Assembly (NCBI RefSeq): GCF_000372725.1 | Contig: NW_005196681.1 | Span: 309,354 to 373,353 of the forward strand | Reading direction: 5' to 3' | DNA length: 64,000 bases | Origin: Emiliania huxleyi CCMP1516 | Lineage: Eukaryota > Haptophyta > Isochrysidales > Noelaerhabdaceae | Shown: piece by piece, positions 1-9,653 of the stretch | How positions within the stretch are numbered: the first letter of the stretch is position 1 | Layout of the letters: the number at the start of each line of letters is the position of its first letter | Program-made: the position numbers and the translations under genes | The notes under the pieces: generated by a model | Databases searched by the model: none | What the model was told of the DNA's origin: nothing | What the model saw: only the letters and a program-made list of their open reading frames with translations

Positions 1-481
1 AGGCGCCGCCCTCGCAGCGCGTTGCGTTGGGTCTCCACCCCTGCGTCTGTACTGAGTCCGAATCTTTCATGAGGCAGCGCGGCACGGCCGACCCCGGTTC
101 CAGCGAGGGGGGTGCCTGGCAGAGTCGGCCGTGCCCGCGCGGACGAAACTGTGGGTTGTGCTCTCCCTCGGGGAGAAGCGGCGACCTGGCGGGCGCGCGT
201 CGCTGTGCAGGCGAGGGCGCGCGCGGACCTGGCTCCTGGGTGTCGCACCTTGTCGGGGGTGTTGCACGTGTGTTCCCGAGGGCGTTCTCCAGCAAAGAGA
301 TTGAAAAAAAATTACATCACTGATGGTCCGCATGGAGTCCGTACCCGACTGTGGTCGTATCAGTCCCGCTCATACACAGAGAGAGAGAGCCTTAGGGGCC
401 TAGAGAACACCCCTCTCTCTTTTCAACCCCACAAGAGGACAGAGCGTTGGAGGAGCACGCCGGCAGAAACCTGCCGCCGCG
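1..481. other. Intergenic leader upstream of DPCD
   Basis: I see no convincing protein gene here; the open frames overlap each other on both strands and look like GC-rich shadows. The stretch at 388-425 (a TAGGGGCCTAGAGAACAC core followed by a CT-rich CCCTCTCTCTTTTC core) recurs almost unchanged at about 36351-36390, upstream of another plus-strand gene. It may therefore be part of a promoter, a 5' leader or a repeat. Confidence 0.5.
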
Positions 482-1105
482 ATGCCGGCCTTCCCTGAAG
501 GCACCAAGTCGACTACCATGACGTCTGGCGGTCGTCGTAAGGTGCACTACACCTTTCCGGACGAGTCAGAGATGGTCGAGGAGTTTGACGTGCAGACAGA
601 CGCGCTGGTCGTGCGGAAGCGGCGATCGAGGACCCTCCTCGGAGGGCAGGGTGAGTGGTCGTTTGAGGTGGGCGAGCCCTCTGCGCGCGTGACGATCGAG
701 GGCGACACGCTGCGCCCTTCCGCCGCCAACCCGGTACTCGTGCGCGTCGACCGGCCTCACGCCTTCGAGTGGCGCATCCGCAACCTGCCTTACCCAAAGG
801 CAACCTACTCGGTCTCGATCGACCACGAGCAGCGGCAGGTGGTAGTGCGGACGGCGAACAAGAAGTACTTCAAGCGGATCGATATCGCGGACCTCGATCG
901 CGCGCGGCTGCCGCTCGAGGAGGAGGCGCTCTCGTGGACGCATGAGCCGGCCGGGGCGGGCACGCTCGTGCTCACGTACCGAAAGCCGGCGCCCATCCTC
1001 AAGCTTGAGAAGGAGCTCAAGCTGGCGCGGCACCAGCAGGCGGACGAACCCGTCGTCGCGGCGGGGGTAGGAGGGGAGCAGCCGCCGGACTGCAAACAAC
1101 AATAA
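482..1105 (+). CDS. DPCD: DPCD family ciliary protein
   Basis: This is a single-exon gene for a homologue of DPCD (deleted in primary ciliary dyskinesia), a small protein linked to motile cilia and to R2TP/RUVBL chaperone assembly. The frame gives 207 residues, matching the usual ~200. Recognisable family segments are GRRKVHYTFPDESEM near the N-terminus, the middle WRIRNLPYPKATYSVS, then VVRTANKKYFKRI, and near the end a LTYRKPAPIL segment. Two ATGs are in frame, at 482 and 518; the second starts MTSGGRRKVHY and may be the native start because family similarity begins just after it. The gene implies a cell with cilia or flagella. The next gene runs convergently from the other strand. Confidence 0.95.
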   Translation: MPAFPEGTKSTTMTSGGRRKVHYTFPDESEMVEEFDVQTDALVVRKRRSRTLLGGQGEWSFEVGEPSARVTIEGDTLRPSAANPVLVRVDRPHAFEWRIRNLPYPKATYSVSIDHEQRQVVVRTANKKYFKRIDIADLDRARLPLEEEALSWTHEPAGAGTLVLTYRKPAPILKLEKELKLARHQQADEPVVAAGVGGEQPPDCKQQ

Positions 1106-1601
1106 TCGATCTCTCTCTTTTGCGTTTTGGGAACGCCGAACGCTAAAGTGAACTACAATTTTGTCTGATGAGTGATGTCTCGTGTATAGTGAGCCGCGGA
1201 GTGCGACGAGTCCGGCGCGAGAGGAGAGAGTAACTCAGAATTCAGGACCATTCCTTGAAACAGTAATATAGATTTCCGCACCCGTACACGTCTGAGACTC
1301 ACCTCTCAGCGCTCTCAAACCATCTGAGTCCTGACGAGCCGCGCCTCTCACCCTGCGGAGACATCGTGAGACGGAGAGAGTCGCGCTGTGAACCTCACAG
1401 CATGCCTCACAGTGACACAGTCGTTCGTCGGTTCTCAGTTCGTCTCTCGTTTTCGATCTCGCCAAATTGCTGACTCCGCCGCGCAGGGCACACCCTCACA
1501 CACCCCGCAAGTCGGAACGTGTGGGGCCTGCGCACCGCAGGACGGAGCGCGGTGATCGCTCGAAAGTAGTCCGCTCCTTTCTGATCCCTCGCGCTGGCTG
1601 C
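1106..1601. other. Intergenic, between convergent genes
   Basis: This is the shared 3' region of DPCD and the TMEM209-like gene. It is less GC-rich than the flanking coding sequence. I see no gene or clear repeat in it. Confidence 0.5.
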
Positions 1602-4235
1602 TCAGCGGTCGAGCTCCTTGGTCACGGCGGCGAGGGAGAGGCTCTCGAGCTGCGCCGACCACGGGTGCAGCGTCGAGAGCAGCGCGTGGAAGGCGAGCGG
1701 CGACTCGGGCCGGGGAGGGACCGCAGCGCCCGCCGCAGAGAGCGCCTCGAGCCAGAGCGTGTACGTCTGCTCGGCGAGGTTGGCGCCGCCGACGTGCCCG
1801 CCGCTCTTTGCGCGCTGCAGCAGGAAGAGGACCTACGCGCGCAGCCCGGCCTCGCGTGAGGAGCCCGCCTCGACGCAACCCCTGCTGCGGGCGGCGGGCA
1901 GGTGCGCCAGCGCGTCGGGCGCGTTGTGCTCGCCCTCGCCCACCGTCCACTCGGCGCCGCCGACGAGGAGCGAGAAAATGGGCGGCGAGCCGGGCGCGCC
2001 TGGCTGGCGCAGCAGCACCGCGTCCGACCGCCGCCGCTGCGACTCGGACGCGAGCGCAAAGTGGCTCCTCGAGAAGCCGTCGTGCGCCTCGGGCGAGCGC
2101 CAAAAGACGGCGCCCTCGCCGAGCGCGGGCGAAGCGGCGGCGGCGGCGGGCGCGGGCGCGGCTCCGAAGAGTGAGGAGCCGGCGGCGGGGCGCGGCGCGG
2201 CGCCGAGGAGCGACGAGCCTCCGAAGAGCGATCCGCCGGGCGGGGCGCCGAAGGCGGAGCCAAACAGCGACGAGCCTGCGGCGGCGGCGGGTGGCTTTGC
2301 GGCCGCCCCCCCGCCACTCGGCGGTGCGACCAAGTCGAGGTAGGTTGCGAAGAGGTGGACGAGCAGGTCGGCGTCGGTGGGGAGCGAGTCGCTCCTGGAG
2401 AGGGGGGCGAGGGCGGAGCATGTGGGGGGGGGGGGGGGGGGGGGCCCCAAATCCCAACGGCCCGGGGGGGGAATGCACCAGCCGCTTCTTCCGCCGTCCC
2501 AAAAGTATTCCCAAAGGCAGCGGCCAAAGGCGAACTCGGGGAATCGGCTCCCCCCGAAGGGCTTGGTCTCCTCCCCGAAGCCGCCCCCTTTGAGGAAGCG
2601 GCTCAGCTTGGCGTGCTGGTGCGCGATCGCCCTGTCCGCCTCGACTGCGTGCGTCGCCGCCAGCCACGCGGCGGCGCTCACCTACGCGGCAGCCCGGCGG
2701 CCTCGTAGACACGAGGCGAGCCTCGCCCCTCCGACTCGCGGCCCTCGCACGCACCGCCGCCCCGGGCGCGGGTGCGGGTCCCGCGGCGGGCGCTGCGGCG
2801 GGCGGCTTGGAGAAGAGCGAGGAGCCGCCTCCGAAGAGGGAGGAGGAGGAGGAGAGCCCACCCAGGCCGGAGGCGGGGGCGGCGGGCAAGCCCTTGGCGG
2901 CGGCGGCGCTGACGGCGGCGGCGTTCGCCTCGAGGAGAGCGTCGAGGGGCTTGAGCAGCGCCGCCGAGAGCCAGAGGCGGAGATTGTCCCGCCACTGCGA
3001 GAGCGGAGACGCGCGCTCTGCCGCGCTCTCGAGCAGGCCGAGCGAGCGGAGGAGGCGCGTCGCGCGGCGCGCCACGACGGACGGGTCCCTCCGCTGCACG
3101 TCGCCCGAGGCGGGCAGGTACATGGCGCGCTGGTACTTTGAGGCGGAGCCTGACACGGGGGGGGGAGGGGTGTGCACGGGGCGGTCTCATGGACAGGCAC
3201 CTGCACCAGTTCTCCACCAGTCGCTCGAGCTGGGGCTGGTGCTGGGACTGGGGCTGGGGCTGGTGCGGCCGCACCGCCGCCGGGGCTCGGGCCAGTCGAG
3301 AGGCGACGCGACGGGTCGCTGGCGGCGGCCGCGCCGAGCGAGGCGGAGGGCGAGGCTGCAAAGGGGGAGGCGCCGAAGGGGGAGGCGGTGGCGGCCGCGA
3401 AGGGGGACGCGCCGCAGTGCGAGGTGGCGGAGCCGGCGGCGGAGCCGGGCGAGGCTGCGGCGCACGGGGAGAAGGGAGAGCGGGCCGGCGCGGCGGGGCT
3501 GAAGGAGGAGGCCGAGCCGAAGGGGGAGGCCGCCGCCGCAAGCACGGGCGGGGAGCGGGCGGAGCTGAGGCACGGCAGCGGCCCGAGCGACGCGGCCGGG
3601 CCGGCGGCGGCGTTGAAGGCGGCGCCGGAGGGTGCCGCCGGCCAGCGCGAGGCGAGGTAGCCGGGCGAGGCGCCGGGCGCCGCGGGCGAAGCGCCGCAAG
3701 GGCCGGCGCCCGAGGAGGTGCACGCGGCCGCGTCACGCTTCCGCTGCAGCTCCTCCTCGCCGAGGTACGCACTCAGCGCGCTCGCGTCAGTGATGGCGCG
3801 GCAGCCAGCGCGAGCGACGCCGGCCCCGCCGCTGCCGACGAGCGCCGGTCGAGCTGCCACAGCGGCCGGAGTAGCCACCTTCGCCGCAGGCGACGCGGCA
3901 GGCGGAGCGGCCGGTGTTGGGGCTTTGTCCTGCTTTGCTTCCGGCTTTCTTGCGTCGGCTGCCGGGCGCGCTGGGCGGCGGCGGCAGCGATGGGCGGCGG
4001 CGGCGACGGCAAACACGAGCAGGAGGAGAGCCAAGGCGTACGCGAGCAGCGAGAGAGCGGCCGCGCCCGCATTTGCAACCGCAGACTCCTGCCTCGGCGC
4101 GGACGCCGCTGCGACGGCGGTGGTGGCGGCGGCGGCGGCGAGAGCGGCGGCGAGCCAGGCGGGAGGCTTACGCGGCTCGCGTTTGGCGCCGACGGCGACG
4201 ACGCTCGACGGAGTGGTCGGGGTGCGGATCGGCAT
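1602..4235 (-). CDS. TMEM209: TMEM209-like nuclear envelope protein with FG-type motifs
   Basis: A multi-exon gene on the minus strand, from ATG 4235 to TGA 1602. Exon 1 encodes two hydrophobic helices (about residues 27-45 and 56-80), then a long Ala/Pro/Ser linker with SPFG-type motifs. Later exons carry the TMEM209 (CytochromB561_N, Pfam PF09786) signatures: a KYQRAMYLP segment, LRLWLSAALLKPLD, the block LPTDADLLVHLFATYLD, and at the end LFLLQRAKSGGHVGGANLAE with the terminus VTKELDR. SLFG and SPFG motifs recur in the linkers, as in FG nucleoporins. TMEM209 sits in the nuclear envelope and binds NUP205 in animals; the same role here is inferred. The last exon starts near 1832. One intron has an 18-base poly-C tract ahead of its acceptor. 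Inner splice sites are approximate. Confidence 0.8.
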
Positions 4236-4515
4236 GGCGGCTAGCTAGCGCGTGGTGGAGGCTCCTGCCCCGCCCACCCAGGGTATCCCTCTGAGGAGAA
4301 GAGAGCGTGCGTGTGCCTCTACTCGCCCGGTGGAGGCTCGCCCCAGCGCGAATCAAAGAATTTATGGCTAGGCCCTACGCGGTCCTCCCATCCCTCCCTT
4401 GGGTTGTCTGTCCTCACTTACAGTGAAACACAAAAGCCAAAAGGACGCCAAGGTGCAAGGAGAGAGGGGCAGCACATGTTGTACATGTCAGCGCACTACC
4501 CGCGCAGTTGTCTTT

Positions 4516-5043
4516 TCACATCGCCAGCCCAGGTAGTTCTGGCCAAGGGCATCGTAGAGTATCAAGCTCCCGGCTCCTACTCGTAGGCAGGCGATGTGAA
4601 AAGGCAACAATAACTCCTCGTGCTTTGACGGTCAGAGGAGCTGCACCCGTGAAGCCGTGCACCATGAGATGCCAGCGGCAGGCAGCGGGCTTGTTGCCGA
4701 GCGAATACATGTAGTGTCGCGCAAAGCCGTAGCAGCCGAGGATGCCGGCCGAGGTTGCGCAGTAGGCGAGGCAGGCGCCGCTCGGCGCGGAGGTTGAGGC
4801 GCGGAGCTGGTAGAAGAAACACGCGACAGAAGACGCCATGTCGAAGGTCCTCCGCGGTCCCAGCAGCGGATGGCGCCAATAGTTGACCGAGGTGAGCATG
4901 ATCAGCACAGCGCAGAAGCCGCAGCCGCTCGAGTCGCGTGCAAACTGCCCGTTGGCGGCAGCAGAAGCAACCGTCAACGGACCGTGGAAACAGGCGGAGG
5001 CCAGAAGGCGGCGGGAGAGGTGCGCGGGGTAGATTGCGGACAT
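4516..5043 (-). CDS. Small multi-pass membrane protein of unknown function
   Basis: From ATG 5043 (MSAIYPAHLSRRLL) the minus strand encodes about 175 residues. At least three hydrophobic stretches alternate with short loops. One stands around CGFCAVLIMLTS, followed by the loop NYWRHPLLGPRRTFDM, whose W-R-H-P and G-x-R-R-x-x-D pattern looks like a conserved membrane-loop motif. A second surrounds SSVACFFYQL and a third surrounds CLAYCATSAGILGCYGFA. The Cys, His and Trp content argues for real coding sequence. I do not recognise the family. The C-terminal 25 residues after the last helix are doubtful and may be read-through past a splice site. The gene lies head to head with the helicase gene. 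Confidence 0.5.
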   Translation of the reverse strand: MSAIYPAHLSRRLLASACFHGPLTVASAAANGQFARDSSGCGFCAVLIMLTSVNYWRHPLLGPRRTFDMASSVACFFYQLRASTSAPSGACLAYCATSAGILGCYGFARHYMYSLGNKPAACRWHLMVHGFTGAAPLTVKARGVIVAFSHRLPTSRSRELDTLRCPWPELPGLAM

Positions 5044-5164
5044 ACGGCGAGAGCTTACGACGGCAAGTCGCTGTACTGATCGCGCGGGAATGGTCACACT
5101 GCAAGCTGCCGCTTCTCCGATAAAAAGAATTTGAAGGAGACTCGCACTGTGCCTCCTTAAAATC

Positions 5165-5335
5165 CCTGTGTGGTGGCGGCGTGCCGTCCTCCCATCCCTC
5201 CCTTGGGTTGGCTGTCTTGTTTCTTTCTTTCTTACTGTGCCTCTGTGTTCGTGCGTCGCCCATCTCCCCTGGAGATGACTGCTCTATTTTTTTTCTCTCA
5301 CAGTACAGGAATTGCGCAGCCAGGGCCCACCAGCG
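5165..5335 (+). repeat. Dispersed repeat, first copy
   Basis: The GTGGTGGCGGCGTGCCGTCC segment with the following CTCCCATCCCTCCC recurs at 48128-48165. The CTGGAGATGACTGCTCTATTT segment near 5270 recurs in inverse orientation at about 22885-22925. A shorter piece (TCCTCCCATCCCTCCCTTGG) also occurs at 4382 and, inverted, at about 25440. Such sharing points to an old mobile or duplicated noncoding element. Confidence 0.45.
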
Positions 5336-5568
5336 CGGTGGAGGCACCTGGGTAGGGGGTGCTCGGGCGCGCGGAGCGGCGCGGGCCGGCGGGGCGTGAC
5401 GGCTGACGCTGATGGTATGGACCGTACGTATCACGGCAGCTACTGGAGACCTGGGGGTAGCGGGTAGCGGGTAGTCCATCTATACCCCACCCACCAAAAG
5501 TTGGAAGCCAGGCGATTCGACCACTTGACCGAGTGGCCTGCGAGTGGCCCTCCATCGACCTCCAGAGG

Positions 5569-8500
5569 ATGCCGAAGCGCAAACCAGAGGGCGCTGGTGG
5601 CTCCGACATTCGGAGCTTCTTTTCCGCGCCACCGGCACCAGCGCCTCCTGCTGCGCCGCCGCCGCTGCCACCGGCGCCTCCGGCAGCGCCAGGTCCTGCC
5701 GCTGGCGCTCCCCGGCGCTGCCGACAGGTCGGCCTGTTTGAGAAGCGCCCACCTCCCAGGTCGCGAGAGTTTGATCTCCCGCTCCCCGACGCTTCGAACA
5801 GCCTCGCGCCGCAGCAGCGGCTGCTGCGCCTGGAGTTTGAGCGCTTCTGTGCGAGCCGAGTCGGCGCGGGCGGCGTCGTCGGCGCGAGTGGCGACGACGG
5901 GGGCGAAAACTCGTCAGCGGATGGCCGTCACCTCGCCTCGATCCTGCAGCGTGAGGCGGCGAAGTTCAACGAAGGGGACGATGAGCTGCTGTGCGCCGCG
6001 CTCGACGCGACGTGCGAGGCACACTCGGTCGCGGGCCCTGTCGATCACGCGCAAACGCCGCCACCGCCGCCGCAGCCGCCGCCACCGCCGCCGCAGCCGC
6101 CGCAGCAGCAGCCGCAGCAGCCGCAGCAACCGCAGCAGCCGCAGCAACCGCCGCCGCAGCAACCGCCGCCGCAGCAACCGCCGCCGCCGCAACCGCCGCC
6201 GCCGCCGCGCCAGCTCAACGCGCAGCAGGCTGCGGTGGCTGACTCGACCGCGAGCGAGCTATCGGTCCGCGCGGGCGCGGGCACGGGCAAGACGCACACG
6301 ATGATCCAGCGCGCCGTGCGGCTGGTGCGGCTGGGCGTGCCTCCAAACTGTGTGCTGATGGTGACCTTCTCTGTCAAGGCGGCCGAGGAGCTGTGCTCGC
6401 GCGTCGGGCACGCCTTTGCGGCTCTGGGCGTGCCGCCTCGGCTGCTCCCGGTCGGCAAGACCTTCCACGCGCTCGCCTTCTTCTGGGTCCGCCGCTACTG
6501 GAGGGCGCTCGAGCTTGGGGCGGCGCCGGCGCCGCTCACGGGCGACGCGGGCGTTCGGAAATTTATGCAGCGGGTGCTCGAGGAGCAGGTCGCCGAGAAG
6601 CGCCTCGAGTGGTGCGTCGCTGCCCTGCGCAAACACCTCCTCCGCCCCGGCGGAGCGGACGCGGACGGCGCGCCGCCGAGCTGGGAGGAGGTGCTCGCCT
6701 TTGCGAGGCAGAGCCTGCCGGCGAGCTGGAGGCGCGCGTGCGAGGCTGCCGAGCGGGAGGTTCCCTTTGACGAGGCGCAGGCCGCGCCGGCGCGCAAGAA
6801 ACGGCGCGGCGGGAGGGACGCGGCCGACGTGGCGGCCGAGGAGGAGGAGGCGCGCGCCAGGCGAGCCGAGCTCGAGGCCGCGCGCATGGTGGCGAGGCGA
6901 GCGCACGTGTACCTCGAGCTGCGCGGGGCGCAGAGGAGGAGCAGCCGTGCGAGGGCTCCTCCCGCCCAGCGGGCCACGGGCGAAGGGGAGGAGGAGGAGG
7001 GCGGGCCGATGCCGCCGGGCGAGGACCCGATCGCGCGCCTCTGGCTCGGCGCGTCGAAGAAGGAGAGGCGCGACAAGGTCGCCTTCTACCTCGAGCTAGT
7101 GCGGAGGGGGCGGCAGCAGCGGCAGGGCTACAGCGAGTACCTCAAGGACGACGCGGACGTCTGGCGGCGGTACGACGCGATGCAGCGGCGCGAGGGCAGG
7201 CTCGACTTCGACGCGATGCTGCTCCACTTCCACCGACTGCTCGGCGAGCACGAGGGCGCGCGGCGCGCCTTCCACGCGGCTCACTCGCACCTGATCGTGG
7301 ACGAGTACCAGGACAACAGCGAGATGCAGGCGAAGCTGCTCGAGCTGATGGTGAACCAGGCGGATCCGCAGGTCACCGTCGTCGGAGACGACGACCAGTG
7401 CATCTACTGCTTCCGCGGGGCCGAGCCTGGCAACTTTTCGCGGCTGCCCCAGAGGTACGAGCACTGCACGCTCGTCGACAACTACAGGTCGACGGCCAAC
7501 ATCCTGCGGGTCGCGCACGTGCTGCTCGAGGAGTGCGCGCGCCGCGAGGCAAAGACGCTCGCGCCGACGCGCGAGACGGGGGCGCCGGTCGAGCTGTGGA
7601 AGGTTGCGACGCCGGCCGAGCAGGCGTCGGAGCTGGTGCGGGCGATGCGGGCGCGGCACGAGGAGGGCGTGCCGTGGGGCGAGATGGCGTGCCTCTTCCG
7701 CTGCTTCAAGGCCGGCGAGATGGGCTCGCTGCACAAGCCGCTGCAGCAGGAGCTCTCGCTCCGCCGCGTGCCGTACACACTCTTGGGCGGCAAGGGCCTC
7801 TTCGAGCTCGCGGCCGTCCTCGACGCGCTCGCCTACTTGCGGCTCGCGGCGCTCGGCTCGGGCGAGCACGACGACGAGGCCTTCGTCCGCATCCTCAATC
7901 GGCCGAAGCGGCGCCTGCCCGAGGAGTCGGTGCTGCGAGTCGTCGAGCACCAGCGGCGCGCGCTCGTCGAGGCGCGGCGGGGCCTCCCCGTCGGCCTCGA
8001 GGCGGCGGCGCGGCAGATGGTGGCGTCGGGCGTCGGGGTCAAGAAGAGCCAGCGTGCCTCTCTGGGCTCGCTGCTGGCGCTGCTCGACGAGCTGCGAGAC
8101 GCGTGCGTCATGGCGGAACTGCCCGCGATGCTGCTGCGCGTTTGGAGCGCGGCCGGGCTCGACGCGATGCACGTCCGCAAGAAGCGGGCGGCGGCGGGCA
8201 AGGCGTCGCGCGGGGAGGAGGAGGAGGAGGAGGAGAGCGAGGGCGAGGAGGAGGAGGAGGACGGCGAGGAGGAGGAGGGCGAGGAGAGCGAGGACGACGA
8301 GGTGAAGGGCGAGAGTGAGGTCGCGCCCCAGCAGCGAAAGGAGCGGTCTCAGAGGCGGGCGCTGGCTCCTTTGCAAGGCACGGCCCGGGACCGCGGCGAC
8401 GAGGGCGTGGCCGACGCTGGAGGACAGGGCGCCGGAGGTGGCGATTCGAGCGCGATGCGGCTGCCGTCAGAGGTGAGCTCGCTCGTAGAGGTGGCGACGG

Positions 8501-9198
8501 CCTTTTCGACAGAGTACGCTGCGCGCGAGCGTGCAGCGGCGGGCTCCGAGCGCTCGCTCTTTGCCCTCTGCCGCACGTATGTCCTCGACCACGCCGCAGA
8601 GCTGCAGCTGTCGGCGCTGCCCGACTGCGTCGTGGACGAGCTGTTTGCATCTCGTGGCCGCGGGCGGAGCGTGATGCGCGCTTTCCTCACCGAGGTCGCG
8701 ATGCGCAGCTCGGCGGCGGATGCGCAGGACGCGGCAGCCGAGGGGTCGTCGAAGGTTTCTATCAGCACGATCCACCGAGCGAAAGGACTCGAATGGTGCG
8801 ACGTCTACGTGCCTTTCCTCAACGACGGCCTGCTGCCGATGGGCTACCGCGAGGAGACGGGCAACACGGCGCAGCGGCACAAGCCGCAGTGTGCCGCGAG
8901 GCGCGCCAATGGCCATTGCGACCTCAACTGCGCTCGCGCGTACAGAGAGGCCGACGCGCACGCGCGAGGGACGCCTGAGGAGCGTCACGCTGACGAGGAG
9001 CGGCGACTCGCCCACGTCGCAGCGACACGTGCCAAGGACCGGCTCGTCTTCATAACGGTGCAGCTCCGCCGCGAGGGAGCTTTCGCTGCACGGAACGCGA
9101 TGGAGCCATCGCCGTACGAGAGGAGCCTTCGCGCAGCACTGCCCGAGGAGACTCTCGTGACCAGGGTGCGCGGGGAGCTGCAGGATGCGGAGGAATAG
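5569..9198 (+). CDS. Superfamily 1A DNA helicase (UvrD/PcrA/Srs2-like)
   Basis: A single-exon gene of 1209 residues from ATG 5569; the frame is open further upstream but has no earlier ATG. It is a 3'-5' DNA helicase of the UvrD/Rep family, expected to unwind DNA or strip recombinase filaments in the nucleus. Motifs in order: Q-motif-like LNAQQAAVAD, Walker A GAGTGKT at 236-242, motif Ia TFSVKAAEEL, Walker B VDEYQDN with DEYQD at 578-582, motif III GDDDQCIYCFRGA, motif IV DNYRS, motif V STIHRAKGLEW near 1067 and motif VI VAATRAKDRL near 1150. A poly-Pro/Gln linker (about 162-215) precedes the motor. An acidic Glu/Asp tract (about 880-910) interrupts domain 2B. A Cys/His-bearing insert lies between motifs V and VI. 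Near the N-terminus GSDIRSFF resembles a PCNA-binding box lacking the usual Gln. Plant SRS2-like helicases are the nearest family I can name. Confidence 0.93.
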   Translation: MPKRKPEGAGGSDIRSFFSAPPAPAPPAAPPPLPPAPPAAPGPAAGAPRRCRQVGLFEKRPPPRSREFDLPLPDASNSLAPQQRLLRLEFERFCASRVGAGGVVGASGDDGGENSSADGRHLASILQREAAKFNEGDDELLCAALDATCEAHSVAGPVDHAQTPPPPPQPPPPPPQPPQQQPQQPQQPQQPQQPPPQQPPPQQPPPPQPPPPPRQLNAQQAAVADSTASELSVRAGAGTGKTHTMIQRAVRLVRLGVPPNCVLMVTFSVKAAEELCSRVGHAFAALGVPPRLLPVGKTFHALAFFWVRRYWRALELGAAPAPLTGDAGVRKFMQRVLEEQVAEKRLEWCVAALRKHLLRPGGADADGAPPSWEEVLAFARQSLPASWRRACEAAEREVPFDEAQAAPARKKRRGGRDAADVAAEEEEARARRAELEAARMVARRAHVYLELRGAQRRSSRARAPPAQRATGEGEEEEGGPMPPGEDPIARLWLGASKKERRDKVAFYLELVRRGRQQRQGYSEYLKDDADVWRRYDAMQRREGRLDFDAMLLHFHRLLGEHEGARRAFHAAHSHLIVDEYQDNSEMQAKLLELMVNQADPQVTVVGDDDQCIYCFRGAEPGNFSRLPQRYEHCTLVDNYRSTANILRVAHVLLEECARREAKTLAPTRETGAPVELWKVATPAEQASELVRAMRARHEEGVPWGEMACLFRCFKAGEMGSLHKPLQQELSLRRVPYTLLGGKGLFELAAVLDALAYLRLAALGSGEHDDEAFVRILNRPKRRLPEESVLRVVEHQRRALVEARRGLPVGLEAAARQMVASGVGVKKSQRASLGSLLALLDELRDACVMAELPAMLLRVWSAAGLDAMHVRKKRAAAGKASRGEEEEEEESEGEEEEEDGEEEEGEESEDDEVKGESEVAPQQRKERSQRRALAPLQGTARDRGDEGVADAGGQGAGGGDSSAMRLPSEVSSLVEVATAFSTEYAARERAAAGSERSLFALCRTYVLDHAAELQLSALPDCVVDELFASRGRGRSVMRAFLTEVAMRSSAADAQDAAAEGSSKVSISTIHRAKGLEWCDVYVPFLNDGLLPMGYREETGNTAQRHKPQCAARRANGHCDLNCARAYREADAHARGTPEERHADEERRLAHVAATRAKDRLVFITVQLRREGAFAARNAMEPSPYERSLRAALPEETLVTRVRGELQDAEE

Positions 9199-9311
9199 AG
9201 AGGCTTGTGGAGTGCCTCCCAATGTGAATGTGTGTGCCGCCCATCTACCGCGTCTGCCCATAGTTTGTGCACTGCAGCAGCACCGAGCAGTACGGTGCGC
9301 GCGTCTGCCCA

Positions 9312-9364
9312 TAGTCCTGGACAACGCCCGCACAATACAGTACGGTGCGCGTTGTCCAGGACTA
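9312..9364. repeat. Perfect 16-bp inverted repeat downstream of the helicase
   Basis: TAGTCCTGGACAACGC at 9312-9327 is exactly complementary to 9349-9364, with a 21-nt loop. Shorter direct repeats flank it: GCAGTACGGTGCGCG near 9288 against ACAGTACGGTGCGCG near 9336, and GTCTGCCCATAGT at about 9250 and 9303. It sits in the 455-bp gap between the helicase and sulfotransferase genes. It could fold as an RNA 3'-end hairpin or be a foldback repeat. I see no gene in this gap. Confidence 0.6.
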
Positions 9365-9653
9365 AGTCACAAATACATGTGTACTCTAACTCTAATCTGT
9401 AGCTCTCTGGCCGCGGGAGCAGAGAGGACAGAGGACGCCAGAGGAGAGCAGCTCTCGGCGGGTCCGGGATCTCGCCCCTCTTTTTGTCATATTGACATTG
9501 TCTTTCGTGGACGAGCTTCCATCGTCGCATCGACACGCCCAAAGCCGCCCGCCGTGTATTGTTGCCGCAACAGTAGGAGCCAGAGCTGCCTACTGGCAGC
9601 CGCGCGCGATCGCCGAGGGGCCGTGACAGACCGTCTTGATTGGACTTTGGAGT

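Noticed and set aside
566-1102. Minus-strand ORF opposite DPCD
   Set aside because: It is Arg/Leu-rich shadow coding, with no domain, and the plus frame is a clear family member.
2431-2448. Homopolymer G run as an assembly error
   Set aside because: Similar runs recur at equivalent intron positions in other minus-strand genes, which fits a real poly-C tract, though the exact lengths may be misread.
7096-8376. 426-codon minus-strand ORF opposite the helicase
   Set aside because: It is composed almost wholly of Leu, Arg and Ala from GC-rich antisense codons, and the sense frame holds all helicase motifs.
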